A stretch of 64,000 nt of DNA from Hymenobacter metallicola (GTDB lineage: Bacteria > Bacteroidota > Bacteroidia > Cytophagales > Hymenobacteraceae). The stretch covers positions 1,984,001-2,048,000 of the forward strand of contig NZ_SRMB01000001.1 in the NCBI RefSeq assembly GCF_004745645.1, written 5' to 3'. The notes under the pieces are model-generated. The model saw nothing but the letters and a program-made list of their open reading frames with translations. It had not been told where the DNA came from and did no database searches. Shown here in pieces: positions 43,938 through 53,133 of the stretch (the stretch's first letter is position 1; every line of letters begins with the position of its first letter). A program made the translations under genes and the position numbers.

Positions 43938-44948
43938 ATGAAAAAAATATATCTCGTGCTAGCCTTCATTGGCTTGCTCAACTATCCCTCATGGGCCTGC
44001 GACATCTGCGGCTGCTTTATGGGCATCACGCCCTACGACAACCAAAGCGGCGTGTCGCTGATGCACCGCTACCGGATTTTCAACGGCTATCAGCACTACG
44101 GGCAGCCATCCTCCTTTTTTCCCAAGGGGGTGCAGCCCTTTCTGCCCAGCCACCCCAACCAGGATAATGGGTATAAGCACCAACACAATGGCGACGCTAC
44201 CGACTACGAGGCGTACCGGGTGGTAGAGCTGCGGGGCAAGTATTTTCTGGCCAAACGCCTGGAGTTAAATGCTTTTGTTCCCTACGTGATGAATACCTCC
44301 CAAAGCAATGGCATACAGCTGAACACCGCGGGCCTGGGCGACGTGACGGTTTTTGCCGGTTTTCACCTCATCCGAGCCATCGAAACGGCCGGGGTGCAGA
44401 GCCGGCTCATCGTGGGCGGGGGCGCCAAGCTACCCACCGGCGACTTTCGCCGCACCAGTCCCAGCGGGCGGCGCTACCCCATGCTCAATCAACCGGGCAC
44501 CGGCACCACCGACGGCTTCGTGTACGCCAACTATATCGGTAGTTTTCGCAACGTCGGGCTAAGCCTGAATTCCAGCTACCGGCGCTCCAACCGCAACAGC
44601 TTCGGTAATAACGTGGCCCCGAGTACCACCACATTTGCTAATCTTTTCTACCGCCTGGCCTTTGGCACTAGCTGGCAGGTGTACCCTTCCGCTCAGTTTT
44701 ATTACGAAAAGACTAAAGGCGAAATGCTCGATGGTCAGCTAACCCACGAACATGCCATGAATGACGCGCTGCTGGGCCCCGGGCTGGATTTTTACTATAA
44801 GAACTTCTCGTTGAACACCAGCGCCCAGTTTCCGCTCTACACAGCTACTACTGATCACCCCGCCAGTGCCGGGCGCATGGTAATAGCACTGGGCTACAGC
44901 TTCAAGCAAACCAGATATATACTCAAACCCCGCCAGCCGGCCAGCTAG
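43938..44948 (+). CDS. CDICGC-motif outer-membrane barrel protein
   Basis: 336 residues. Signal peptide MKKIYLVLAFIGLLNYPSWA; the mature protein starts directly with CDICGCFMG, two close cysteine pairs at the N-terminus fit for metal or disulphide use. The rest is beta-rich with alternating pattern (YRVVELRGKYFLAKRLELNAFVPYV, VQSRLIVGGGAKLPTG, FRNVGLSLNSSYRRSN) and ends YSFKQTRYILKPRQ, the look of a 12- to 14-strand outer-membrane barrel. Starts 57 bases after the di-heme enzyme. It probably transports or senses the same ligand. Its stop codon overlaps the stop of the convergent ClC gene by four bases (CTAG). Confidence 0.74.
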   Translation: MKKIYLVLAFIGLLNYPSWACDICGCFMGITPYDNQSGVSLMHRYRIFNGYQHYGQPSSFFPKGVQPFLPSHPNQDNGYKHQHNGDATDYEAYRVVELRGKYFLAKRLELNAFVPYVMNTSQSNGIQLNTAGLGDVTVFAGFHLIRAIETAGVQSRLIVGGGAKLPTGDFRRTSPSGRRYPMLNQPGTGTTDGFVYANYIGSFRNVGLSLNSSYRRSNRNSFGNNVAPSTTTFANLFYRLAFGTSWQVYPSAQFYYEKTKGEMLDGQLTHEHAMNDALLGPGLDFYYKNFSLNTSAQFPLYTATTDHPASAGRMVIALGYSFKQTRYILKPRQPAS

Positions 44949-46225
44949 CGGAGGTCACGCAGGCGCTGCCCCTGCTGCCGCGCCCAGAGTCCGTGCTTGC
45001 TTTGCCCAATCATTTGGGCGCTATAAATGCCGCGGTGCCCCGAAAACAAATAGCTGAGGCTGCAGGCCAGTCCGAAGTACAAACCAGCCTCGTGCCCGAA
45101 GAGCTCTACACCCATCAGAATACAGGCCAAGGGCGTATTGGCCGCCCCGGCAAACACGGCAACAAAGCCCATGCCCGCCAACAGGGGCATGGGCAAGGCC
45201 AGCCCGGGGGCCAGCGCATTGCCTAAAGCGGCGCCAATGAAAAACAAGGGAGTAACTTCTCCGCCCTTAAAACCGGCACCCAGCGTCAAGGCGGTAAGCA
45301 GCAGCTTTAGGGCAAAGGCATAGACCGGCAGCGGCTCGGCAAACGAGCGAAGGATAACGGGCAGGCCCAGCCCGATGTACTCCGTGGTGCCCAGCAGCCA
45401 CACCAACAGCGCAACTACCACGCCTCCCACCAGGGGCCGGAGCGGTGGATAGGCAATTTTTAGCTTGAAAAAGCGACTGATGCGGTGCGTAGTAGCGGCG
45501 AATACCCGACTAATCAAGCCAAAAACGATACCGGCCAGGGCCGCGCTGCCCAGGCTCAGCAGAGAAAATGACGGCACGGCCAAAACTGGATACGCTATAT
45601 GTCCAACACCCCAGGCCCGCGTTACCCAATCGGCACAGACGGCCGCCAGGAAGCTGGGCAGAATGGCGTCGTAGCGCAGGCGGCCGATCAGGAAAACTTC
45701 CAGGCCAAAAACAGCGCCGGCCAGCGGGGTACCAAACACGGAGGCAAACCCGGCGCTAATGCCGGCAATAAGCAGCAGCCTCCGCTCCCGCCGCCGCAAA
45801 GACAACCCACGCGTGAGCTGGTCGGCTAGGGCGCCCCCCATTTGCACGGCCGTGCCCTCACGCCCGGCCGAGCCGCCAAAGAAGTGCGTAAGCAGGGTCC
45901 CGAGCAACACGAGCGGCACCATACGGAGCGGCAGCACGGCCTGCGGCGTATGTATCTCATCGAGCAACAGGTTGTTGCCACCTTCCACCGCTTTGCCCAG
46001 CCAGTGATACAGCAGCCCTATGAGCAACCCGCCCAGTGGCAGCCCCATCATAATCCACGGGTGGGCTTCGCGCCAGGTCGTTACCCAGTCGAGGGCCACT
46101 AAAAAGCCCGCCGAAGCGGTGCCCGCCAACGCCCCCACTACTCCGCTGATGCCCAGCCAACGGATGGCGAAGAGCAACAGCACCCGATATTCAGCCCACA
46201 AACGGGTAATCATTCGAAAAGACAT
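44945..46225 (-). CDS. ClC-family chloride channel/antiporter
   Basis: 426 residues with about ten to twelve membrane helices. Family motifs: GSAGREGTAVQMGGALAD, which holds the external gating glutamate, FGTPLAGAVFGLEVFL and GAGFKGGEVTPLFFIGAALG. The usual selectivity loop near helix D cannot be matched confidently, and the fluoride-channel signature was not seen. It may move chloride in exchange for protons and help acid or osmotic balance. Start: ATG at 46225 (46213 also possible) rather than a TTG at 46264. Convergent with the CDICGC barrel gene, stops overlapping in CTAG. Confidence 0.88.
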   Translation of the reverse strand: MSFRMITRLWAEYRVLLLFAIRWLGISGVVGALAGTASAGFLVALDWVTTWREAHPWIMMGLPLGGLLIGLLYHWLGKAVEGGNNLLLDEIHTPQAVLPLRMVPLVLLGTLLTHFFGGSAGREGTAVQMGGALADQLTRGLSLRRRERRLLLIAGISAGFASVFGTPLAGAVFGLEVFLIGRLRYDAILPSFLAAVCADWVTRAWGVGHIAYPVLAVPSFSLLSLGSAALAGIVFGLISRVFAATTHRISRFFKLKIAYPPLRPLVGGVVVALLVWLLGTTEYIGLGLPVILRSFAEPLPVYAFALKLLLTALTLGAGFKGGEVTPLFFIGAALGNALAPGLALPMPLLAGMGFVAVFAGAANTPLACILMGVELFGHEAGLYFGLACSLSYLFSGHRGIYSAQMIGQSKHGLWARQQGQRLRDLR

Positions 46226-46401
46226 GCACGGGTGAGGCGAAGGACAGAAACCAAAAGTACGCAAACCGCAACCTGTCTGCGCTGTTACTTCAGTGCGCAG
46301 CTTAGCCCCGCTGCACCGACTTCGAAACCAATGTAAAGCCCTGAGGTGTTAGGTTAAAAAATCAATATCTTGGATTCTTCTCTCACGCTACACTATCTCG
46401 G

Positions 46402-47547
46402 GTGTTAACTTCTACTCGGCTGCGTTTGTGCTTCTTCGTGTCAGCGGTGGTGCTGGCTATAGTCACCGCATGCACATCCGACCCTGACTTAGCCGAAGAG
46501 GAGCCTGTGGTAACGACACCATACCAATTGGTGCTGCCCGCTGGGTTCCCGCAGGATGTTAAAATTCCGGCGTCAAATCCCCTTACGGAGGAAGGTGTGG
46601 CGCTGGGCCGCATGCTGTTTTATGAGCCCAAACTCTCGCGCAACAACACGATGTCGTGCGGTAGCTGCCACCAGCAGAGCAAGGCTTTTACGGATGGCAA
46701 GGCCCTGGCACTCGGCGTCGACGGTATGCCCAACACCCGGGGTGCCATGTCACTGGCTAATATTCTCTGGGAACCCACGCTAAACTGGGAAGGCGCGGCC
46801 GTTGGCCTGGAAACCCAGGCTCGGCAGCCTATCGAAAATCCGGTGGAGATGCACCAACGCCTGGGCGAAGGCGTCAGTAAGCTGCAGCAAACGGAGTCGT
46901 ACCCGCCCCTATTCCACAAGGCTTTCGGCTCCCGGACCATCACGGAGGAAAATGTGCTGAAGGCTCTGGCTCAGTTTGAGCGGACCCTGATTTCGGCCAA
47001 CTCCCGCTACGACAAGTATCTGCGCGGTGAAACGCAGCTCAGCAGCCAGGAAATAGCCGGTAAAGTTCTGTTTTCCAGTCACCCCGACCCAACAATTCCG
47101 GTAGCCGGGGCCGACTGTATGCACTGCCATAACGAGGGCAACCGGCTCTTTACCTCCACCGATTACACCCGGGGAGCGGCCAGCAGCTTTTTCAACAACG
47201 GCCTGGATGCCACGCTGACCGACCAGGGCCGCTTCACAGTGACCGGGCTGGAGTCGGACCGGGGCAAGTTTCGGGCCCCCACGCTGCGCAACATTGCCCT
47301 GACGGCGCCTTACATGCACGATGGTCGTTTCCAAACGCTGGAGCAGGTGCTGGATCATTATAGTGACCATGTGGCCAAAAACAGCCCCAACCTGGACGTG
47401 AACCTGCAAACGGCCACCAACAAGCGCAACGCAACGCAGCTCAGCCTGAGTGCGGGCCAGAAAAAGCAGGTCATTGCCTTCCTCCTCACGCTGACCGACT
47501 CCAGCTTTATTCAGGACAAGCGGTTTTCAGACCCTTTCAAGCCCTAA
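46402..47547 (+). CDS. Di-haem cytochrome c peroxidase (second copy)
   Basis: 381 residues with a GTG start. A signal peptide ends in VTAC, so a lipoprotein. Two CxxCH haem sites: CGSCH (about 92) and CMHCH (about 238). The segment APYMHDGRFQTLEQVLDHY is nearly identical to that in the enzyme at 42826, so the two are paralogues. It differs by a longer loop (GLETQARQPIENPVEMHQRL), in the place where classical cytochrome c peroxidases carry their loop, so peroxide reduction is more likely here. An AT-rich region with a TATCTTGG element precedes it. Confidence 0.87.
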   Translation: MLTSTRLRLCFFVSAVVLAIVTACTSDPDLAEEEPVVTTPYQLVLPAGFPQDVKIPASNPLTEEGVALGRMLFYEPKLSRNNTMSCGSCHQQSKAFTDGKALALGVDGMPNTRGAMSLANILWEPTLNWEGAAVGLETQARQPIENPVEMHQRLGEGVSKLQQTESYPPLFHKAFGSRTITEENVLKALAQFERTLISANSRYDKYLRGETQLSSQEIAGKVLFSSHPDPTIPVAGADCMHCHNEGNRLFTSTDYTRGAASSFFNNGLDATLTDQGRFTVTGLESDRGKFRAPTLRNIALTAPYMHDGRFQTLEQVLDHYSDHVAKNSPNLDVNLQTATNKRNATQLSLSAGQKKQVIAFLLTLTDSSFIQDKRFSDPFKP

Positions 47548-47691
47548 CAGGGGGCCCGGTATGAATGGCAGCCAAAAATACCTAGCCCCTTTGCCCGTTT
47601 GGGTAAACCTCTTGACCAGCAGCACGTATTAGCCGCCAAGTGCACCGCTTGCACCCCCAGCCTCCTGGCCGATTTCATTCTCCCTCACCTC

Positions 47692-47853
47692 ATGAAAAGC
47701 ACATTGCTTATTGTCTTACTAGCCGGCCTGTGTTCAGCTTGTTCGATTTCCTCTACCACCGCGTCGCGTCCTCTTTCCCCTGACCGGGAAGCTGCGGACC
47801 CCATCAACGCCACTCTTCCCGACTCAACCTCGACGGCCACCTTAACCAAGTAG
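47692..47853 (+). CDS. Very small lipoprotein
   Basis: 53 residues: MKSTLLIVLLAGLCSACSISS with lipobox LCSAC, then a short Ser/Thr/Pro-rich tail ending STSTATLTK. No domain. Upstream codons in the same frame from 47599 lack a signal peptide. Located between the second di-heme enzyme and the terminator. Real function unknown; the lipobox makes it a plausible gene despite its size. Confidence 0.55.
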   Translation: MKSTLLIVLLAGLCSACSISSTTASRPLSPDREAADPINATLPDSTSTATLTK

Positions 47854-47867
47854 CCAGCTTATAGTAT

Positions 47868-47913
47868 CCAACAAAAAAGCCGTTTCGTAGCTACGAAACG
47901 GCTTTTTTGTTGG
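47868..47913. terminator. Bidirectional terminator at the end of ftsZ
   Basis: 46-base perfect palindrome (half CCAACAAAAAAGCCGTTTC plus GTAG) between the small lipoprotein and ftsZ, with A and T tracts built into the arms. Confidence 0.9.
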
Positions 47914-47927
47914 GGTAGAATACGTCC

Positions 47928-49418
47928 CTAATCTACATTGTCGTGCAGGAAACGGTTGTCGCCGAGCAACTCATTATCATCCGACAGGTTGAACCGCGAG
48001 ATGTTGCGCTCATTTGAAGGCACTACGTTTTCCAGCTTTACCTGGCGGCGCAGATACGCGGGTGTTTCCAACTGGTCCTTGATAACGTCATTGGTCAGCC
48101 CGTTGCTCAGACCTTCCAGCCGGCGGCGGCGCTCTTCGGCCCGGGCGTCCAGGGATGGGCGGGCGGGCTGCTGCACTGGGGCGGGCTGGTGAATCACGAC
48201 TGGCTCGGGGGCCGGCGTGGAAGGAGCCGCTACGGGCGGCACATACCCCGTGTAGGGCGAAGTTTCCAGATCAAACGTCACCTTGGGCGGCTCGGGGGCC
48301 GCCGCAACAGGAGCCGGAGCGGGCGTACCAAAGGTCGGAACAACCGGAACGGAAGGCGCTTCTTGCCGGTCCCGGTCGAAGATGTTAATCTGCGGATCGG
48401 GCACGGGAGTCGGCTCGGGCTTCTCCACGGCGTAACCAGTCGTGATGTTGTGCGCTTCGCGGGCAAAGCCCGTGGCAATAACCGTCACGCGGATGCTCTG
48501 CCCCAGGGTAGAGTCGATACCGTGGCCGAAGATAACCTCAGCGTCCTGACCGGCTTTCTCCTGGATATACTCCGTGATTTCAGTCAGTTCATCCATTTCC
48601 AGCTCGGCCTGGTCGCCCGACATGATGGAAAGCAGAATTTTCTGCGCCCCGTGAATGTCAGTGTTATTGAGCAGCGGCGAAGCCAAAGCCTCCTCAGCGG
48701 CGCGCTGGGCGCGGTTTTCGCCCTCGGTGATGCTGCTGCCCATGACGGCAGCCCCCGAGTCCTTCATCACCGTTTTCACGTCTTCAAAGTCCACGTTGAC
48801 TTCGCTCGTGACGGTGATAATTTCGGCAATCGACTTGGCGGCCGTACTCAGCACGTTATCGGCCTTGGCGAAAGCCGAGCGGATGGGCAGGTTACCGAAG
48901 ATTTCGCGCAGCTTATCGTTAAGAATAACCAGGACCGTGTCGCAGTTGTCGCTGAGCTCCTTAATGCCCTGCTCGGCCTGCTGACGCTTTTTCTTACCCT
49001 CAAAGAGGAAAGGCGCCGTCACGATGCCGACGGTCAGGATGCCTAGCTCCTTGGCTACTTTGGCAATAACGGGAGCCGCGCCGGTGCCCGTACCACCGCC
49101 CATACCGGCCGTGATAAACACCATCTTGGTACCGTTGCTGAGCAGCTCGCGGATTTGCTCCCGGCTTTCGATGGCCGCCTGCTTGCCCCGCTCGGGGTTG
49201 GCACCGGCACCAAGGCCCTCGGTCAGGTCCACGCCGATTTGCAGCTTGTTGGGCACGGTGCTGCTGTGCAGCGCCTGCTTGTCCGTATTGCAAATCACGA
49301 ATTCCACGTCCTTGATGCCTTGGCTGAACATGTGGTTCACGGCGTTAGAACCGCCCCCACCGACACCAATCACCTTGATGATGGAGTTGGATTGCGCTGG
49401 AATATCAAATTTATACAT
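47928..49418 (-). CDS. ftsZ: Cell-division protein FtsZ
   Basis: 496 residues. Tubulin-like GTPase that forms the division ring. N-terminal VIGVGGGGSNAVNHMF and the signature GGGTGTG at 107-113 bind GTP; NTDKQAL and the T7 loop region follow. The core ends near residue 330, then comes a proline-rich linker of about 120 residues and the C-terminal tail ending NELLGDNRFLHDNVD that should bind FtsA. Length is larger than E. coli FtsZ (383) because of the linker. Last gene of the dcw cluster, 90 bases after ftsA. Confidence 0.98.
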   Translation of the reverse strand: MYKFDIPAQSNSIIKVIGVGGGGSNAVNHMFSQGIKDVEFVICNTDKQALHSSTVPNKLQIGVDLTEGLGAGANPERGKQAAIESREQIRELLSNGTKMVFITAGMGGGTGTGAAPVIAKVAKELGILTVGIVTAPFLFEGKKKRQQAEQGIKELSDNCDTVLVILNDKLREIFGNLPIRSAFAKADNVLSTAAKSIAEIITVTSEVNVDFEDVKTVMKDSGAAVMGSSITEGENRAQRAAEEALASPLLNNTDIHGAQKILLSIMSGDQAELEMDELTEITEYIQEKAGQDAEVIFGHGIDSTLGQSIRVTVIATGFAREAHNITTGYAVEKPEPTPVPDPQINIFDRDRQEAPSVPVVPTFGTPAPAPVAAAPEPPKVTFDLETSPYTGYVPPVAAPSTPAPEPVVIHQPAPVQQPARPSLDARAEERRRRLEGLSNGLTNDVIKDQLETPAYLRRQVKLENVVPSNERNISRFNLSDDNELLGDNRFLHDNVD

Positions 49419-49508
49419 GAGTTCAGGGTAGGTGGGTCTTGGGCTTTGGCAACGAAAAAGGAAGAATTCAACCTGTAAAGTTCCGTGGCCCCTTCAGACA
49501 TCAATCGG

Positions 49509-50873
49509 CTAGTACTGCTTGTCGTCGAAATCATCAATCAGCAGACCTTTCGTACGGCTGATAATGTCTTGGAAAAACTTGCCAGCCCCCGAGGTTTTCT
49601 TCGGCGGGGCGGGCGGAGCCGGAGCGGCAGGTTGAGGGGTAACCGGAGCGGCGGCCCGCACTTCGGGGGCCGGCCGGTAGGTTTGCTCCTCTTCCTCGTA
49701 CGAGCGGCTCACTCGCTCATCAATCGAGCGGTAGCCGGCCAGCACCAAGCCAACAGTAGTAGCATACATGGGCGACTTCACCGCCTCAATTTTACTCTTG
49801 CCCAGGTGCTCATTGGGGTAGCCAATACGGGTATCGAGGCCCGTAACGTACTCAGTAAGCTGCACCAGGTTCTGAAGCTGGGAGCCGCCGCCGGTCAGTA
49901 CGATACCGGCCGCCAGCTTGTCGCCGTGGCCCGTGCGCTGAATCTCGGCGTACACCAACTCGATGATTTCCTCCATGCGGGCTTCGATAATGTGAGCCAG
50001 GTTCTTAAGGGAGATCTCTTTAGGGGCCCGGTCGCGCAGCCCGGGGATGCTCACGATTTCATAATCAGAAGCTTCCTCGGCAATGGCTTTTCCGAATTTC
50101 ACCTTCAGCTGCTCAGCCTGATTCTGCATCACGGCGCACCCCTGCTTGATGTCGCTGGTCACGATGTTGCCACCGAAGGGCAACACGGCGGCATGCCGAA
50201 TAATACCATCCTTGAAAATGGCCAGGTCGGTGGTGCCGCCCCCGATGTCGATCAGGGCGACGCCGGCTTCCTTTTCCTCGTCTGAGAGCACCGACATGCT
50301 CGAGGCCAGGGGCTCCAGAATCAGGTTGTCGATTTCCAGGCCCGCCTTGGTGACGCACTTATTGATGTTGTTGATGGCCGTGCTCTGGGCCGTAATGATG
50401 TGGAAGTTGCCTTCCAGGCGCACGCCCGACATCCCCACGGGGTCCATGATGCCCTCCTCGTAATCCACCTTGTAGTCCTGGGGCATTACGTGGATGATTT
50501 CGGAACCGGGTGGAGTTACCAGCCGGTACATATCGTTGGTGAGACGATTGACATCGTCGACGGTAATCTCGGTTTCGGCGGAATTGCGGGTGATGCTGCC
50601 GTTGTGCTGTAGGCTTTTGATGTGCTGGCCGGCAATGCCCACATTCACGACGCCAATATTGATTCCGGACTGTTCTTCGGCCTGCCGAATTGCCTTCCGG
50701 ATAGCATCCACCGTCTTGTCGATGTTCGACACGATACCACGTACCACTCCTTCCGACACGGCTTTGCCCATGCCCAGGATTTCGAGTTTGCCAAACTCGT
50801 TTTTGCGCCCTACCAGAGCGCAGATTTTGGTGGTACCGATGTCGAGGCCGACTACAATCTTATCGTTGTGCAT
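49509..50873 (-). CDS. ftsA: Cell-division protein FtsA
   Basis: 454 residues. Actin-like ATPase that ties FtsZ to the membrane. Phosphate-1 motif VVGLDIGTTKICALVG at the start, a conserved ALIDIGGGTTDLAIFK loop at about 208, and an AGIVLTGGGSQL motif at about 320. C-terminal amphipathic helix (AGKFFQDIISRTKGLL) is the membrane anchor. Pro/Ala-rich linker precedes it. Between ftsQ and ftsZ. Confidence 0.97.
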   Translation of the reverse strand: MHNDKIVVGLDIGTTKICALVGRKNEFGKLEILGMGKAVSEGVVRGIVSNIDKTVDAIRKAIRQAEEQSGINIGVVNVGIAGQHIKSLQHNGSITRNSAETEITVDDVNRLTNDMYRLVTPPGSEIIHVMPQDYKVDYEEGIMDPVGMSGVRLEGNFHIITAQSTAINNINKCVTKAGLEIDNLILEPLASSMSVLSDEEKEAGVALIDIGGGTTDLAIFKDGIIRHAAVLPFGGNIVTSDIKQGCAVMQNQAEQLKVKFGKAIAEEASDYEIVSIPGLRDRAPKEISLKNLAHIIEARMEEIIELVYAEIQRTGHGDKLAAGIVLTGGGSQLQNLVQLTEYVTGLDTRIGYPNEHLGKSKIEAVKSPMYATTVGLVLAGYRSIDERVSRSYEEEEQTYRPAPEVRAAAPVTPQPAAPAPPAPPKKTSGAGKFFQDIISRTKGLLIDDFDDKQY

Positions 50874-50960
50874 GAGGAGGAAAGGACGAGTGGGGTGCGG
50901 TTGGTGCTATGAATTTCTGATGCAAAAAACGCCGTTTCCGGGCGTTTACGCAAGGTTTCG

Positions 50961-51725
50961 TTACTCACAAATGATTTGGTCTTTGAACTCTACGTTGACG
51001 CGGTGGTACGTGTCCCAGCCCAAGACCGGAGGAATTTGACGGTAAAATACCATCAGTTTCGCAAATTTTTCCGAAATATTCTCCGGAAAGCCAAATTCTA
51101 TTCGTTGGTCGCCTATCTGTTGGGTAAAGGAAACCTTGCCATTGGGACCAATAAACACCTCCGCTACCTGCGCCCGCCAGAACGGATGCTCATCAATATA
51201 GCGCAAAAACGTGAGGTATTGGCTCCCGGTGGAATCTTGGAAAAAGCCAGCTTGGAGCGGCCCGCCCCCCAGTCGGGAAATGGGCACCACGCGGGCCGTA
51301 AACAACGACGATAATGGCAGTTTCTTGCCCTCAGCATCGAGGTAACTATCCAGGCGGGTATCGGCGTGTACGAGGCGGGCAATCGGACGGTTTTGGCGCA
51401 CATCGGCGTGCAAGTTGCCCGCTAGGTCGCGGTACACTTGAGCTTCTTTCACGAAGCTGTGCGCTTTCAAGCGGGCTTCCAGGGCTTTAAGGTCAAGGTC
51501 GTCGGGGTGGGCGCCCTCGAGTTGCTGGTTGCCATTGCGGGTCAACAAAGCCGTTACTTCCCGCTCACTGATGAAGTAGTTATTGAATTCGTTGCCGATG
51601 GTCACGATGACTTCGCCCACGGGGCGGCTGGCCTGCCGAATCCCGGCAAACACGGCCAGCCCCGAGAGGAGCACGAGGCACCCGGTGGCGAAAATCAGAT
51701 TGTTGGCTTTACGCTTCAGCTCCAT
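50961..51725 (-). CDS. ftsQ: Cell-division protein FtsQ
   Basis: 254 residues. Bitopic protein with TM segment at about 9-28 (LIFATGCLVLLSGLAVFAGI) and a periplasmic POTRA-type region (about 38-110, VIVTIGNEFNNYFISEREVTALLTRNG). It recruits later divisome proteins. Overlaps murC by 17 bases at its start, so translation is probably coupled. Sequence divergence in this family is high; the call rests on cluster position and topology. Confidence 0.88.
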   Translation of the reverse strand: MELKRKANNLIFATGCLVLLSGLAVFAGIRQASRPVGEVIVTIGNEFNNYFISEREVTALLTRNGNQQLEGAHPDDLDLKALEARLKAHSFVKEAQVYRDLAGNLHADVRQNRPIARLVHADTRLDSYLDAEGKKLPLSSLFTARVVPISRLGGGPLQAGFFQDSTGSQYLTFLRYIDEHPFWRAQVAEVFIGPNGKVSFTQQIGDQRIEFGFPENISEKFAKLMVFYRQIPPVLGWDTYHRVNVEFKDQIICE

Positions 51726-53133
51726 TCCAGCGAATATCTAAAATATTCCTTAGCCGTGGAACAAGCTGGTCAATATCTCCCGCTCCAACCGTGGCTAATA
51801 CATCAAAATTATCGTCTATTTCGGCGGCAGCCAAGACTTGGGCTTTGGATTGTAACGACTTTTGCGGAGCCGTTATTTGGGACAAAATCAATTCGGAGGT
51901 CACACCCTCCAGCGGCAGTTCCCGGGCCGGGTAGATGTCGAGCATTACCACTTCATCGGCCAGGCTCAGACTTTCGGCAAAACCGGGCGCAAAGTCACGG
52001 GTACGGGTGAAGAGGTGGGGCTGGAAAATGGCCCGCAGCCGCTTGCCGGGGTACAGGGCCCGTAACGAACGAAGGAAGGCTTCTATTTCACGCGGGTGGT
52101 GGGCATAGTCATCCACATACACCTTTTCCCCCGCCGTAACGATGAACTCAAACCGGCGTTTTACGCCCCGATACGCCGCTACCGCCTGTTTCAACTGCTC
52201 TTCTCCTACCTGTTGTAGTTGAGCAACCATGCAGGCGGCCAGCATGTTTTCCACATTGTGGTAGCCTGGCACGGCCAGCTCCAACTGGTGCACGTCGCCG
52301 AGCGGGCCGTGCAGGTCGAAGCGGAACCGGTGCCCCTGGGCCGTGATGTGGTCGGCATACAGCTCTGGGCCCTGCTCGGGCGAGAGGCCGTAGCGAATAA
52401 CCCGCACCCCGGCGGCCACTGACGCCGCAAGGCTCTGGTCAGCGGTGTGGTTGAGAATCAGGGTGCCACCGGGCTTGATCTGGGCCACAAACTGCCGAAA
52501 CGACTCTACCAGCGCCTCCTTGTTGCCATAGATATCGAGGTGGTCGGCATCGGTGCTGGTCACAATGGCAATGTCGGGGTGCAGGGTCAGGAAGCTCCGG
52601 TCGTACTCATCGGCCTCCACTACCACGGGCGCATTGGCACTGCCGGGCTGAGCCAGCAACAGGTTTGACGCCAAGTTGACGGCAATGCCGCCCAGAAAAG
52701 CCGAGCAGTTGACGCCCGCGTGGTGCAGCAAGTGGGCTACCATGCTGCTAGTCGTGGTTTTGCCGTGGGTGCCAGCTACGGCAATGGTGTAGTGGCCGGC
52801 CGTGAGCAGGCCCAGCACCTGGCTTCGCTTGCGGATATCGTAGCCCTGCTCCCGCAGCCAGGCCCATTCCTGGTGGTCTTTGGGAATGGCCGGCGTGAGC
52901 ACAACCAAGGTTTGTTCGCGGTTGGCGCGTATCTCGGCCGGAATGCTTGTCACAGCATCGTCATAATGTACCTGAATACCTTCGGCGGCCAGGGCTTCGG
53001 TCAGGGGCGTAGCCGTTTTGTCGTAACCACTTACCCGGTGGCCGTTGGCCTGAAACCAGCGCGCCAGGGCCGACATGCCGATGCCCCCAATACCCAGAAA
53101 ATAGATGTTCGGAAATGCGGCTACGGGGTTCAT
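51709..53133 (-). CDS. murC: UDP-N-acetylmuramate--L-alanine ligase (MurC)
   Basis: 474 residues. Adds L-alanine to UDP-MurNAc in peptidoglycan synthesis. N-terminal Rossmann-like FLGIGGIGMSALARWF, ATP-binding GTHGKTTT at 121-128, VVEADEYDRSFL, and the C-terminal domain with VYVDDYAHHPREIEA. Length is standard. Stop overlaps ftsQ by 17 bases, start overlaps murG stop by four. Confidence 0.98.
   Translation of the reverse strand: MNPVAAFPNIYFLGIGGIGMSALARWFQANGHRVSGYDKTATPLTEALAAEGIQVHYDDAVTSIPAEIRANREQTLVVLTPAIPKDHQEWAWLREQGYDIRKRSQVLGLLTAGHYTIAVAGTHGKTTTSSMVAHLLHHAGVNCSAFLGGIAVNLASNLLLAQPGSANAPVVVEADEYDRSFLTLHPDIAIVTSTDADHLDIYGNKEALVESFRQFVAQIKPGGTLILNHTADQSLAASVAAGVRVIRYGLSPEQGPELYADHITAQGHRFRFDLHGPLGDVHQLELAVPGYHNVENMLAACMVAQLQQVGEEQLKQAVAAYRGVKRRFEFIVTAGEKVYVDDYAHHPREIEAFLRSLRALYPGKRLRAIFQPHLFTRTRDFAPGFAESLSLADEVVMLDIYPARELPLEGVTSELILSQITAPQKSLQSKAQVLAAAEIDDNFDVLATVGAGDIDQLVPRLRNILDIRWNGAEA

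Noticed and set aside
46361..46373. Promoter of the second di-heme enzyme (TATCTTGG)
   Set aside because: Seven of eight bases match but no upstream element is present at the right distance, so it was left out of the feature list.
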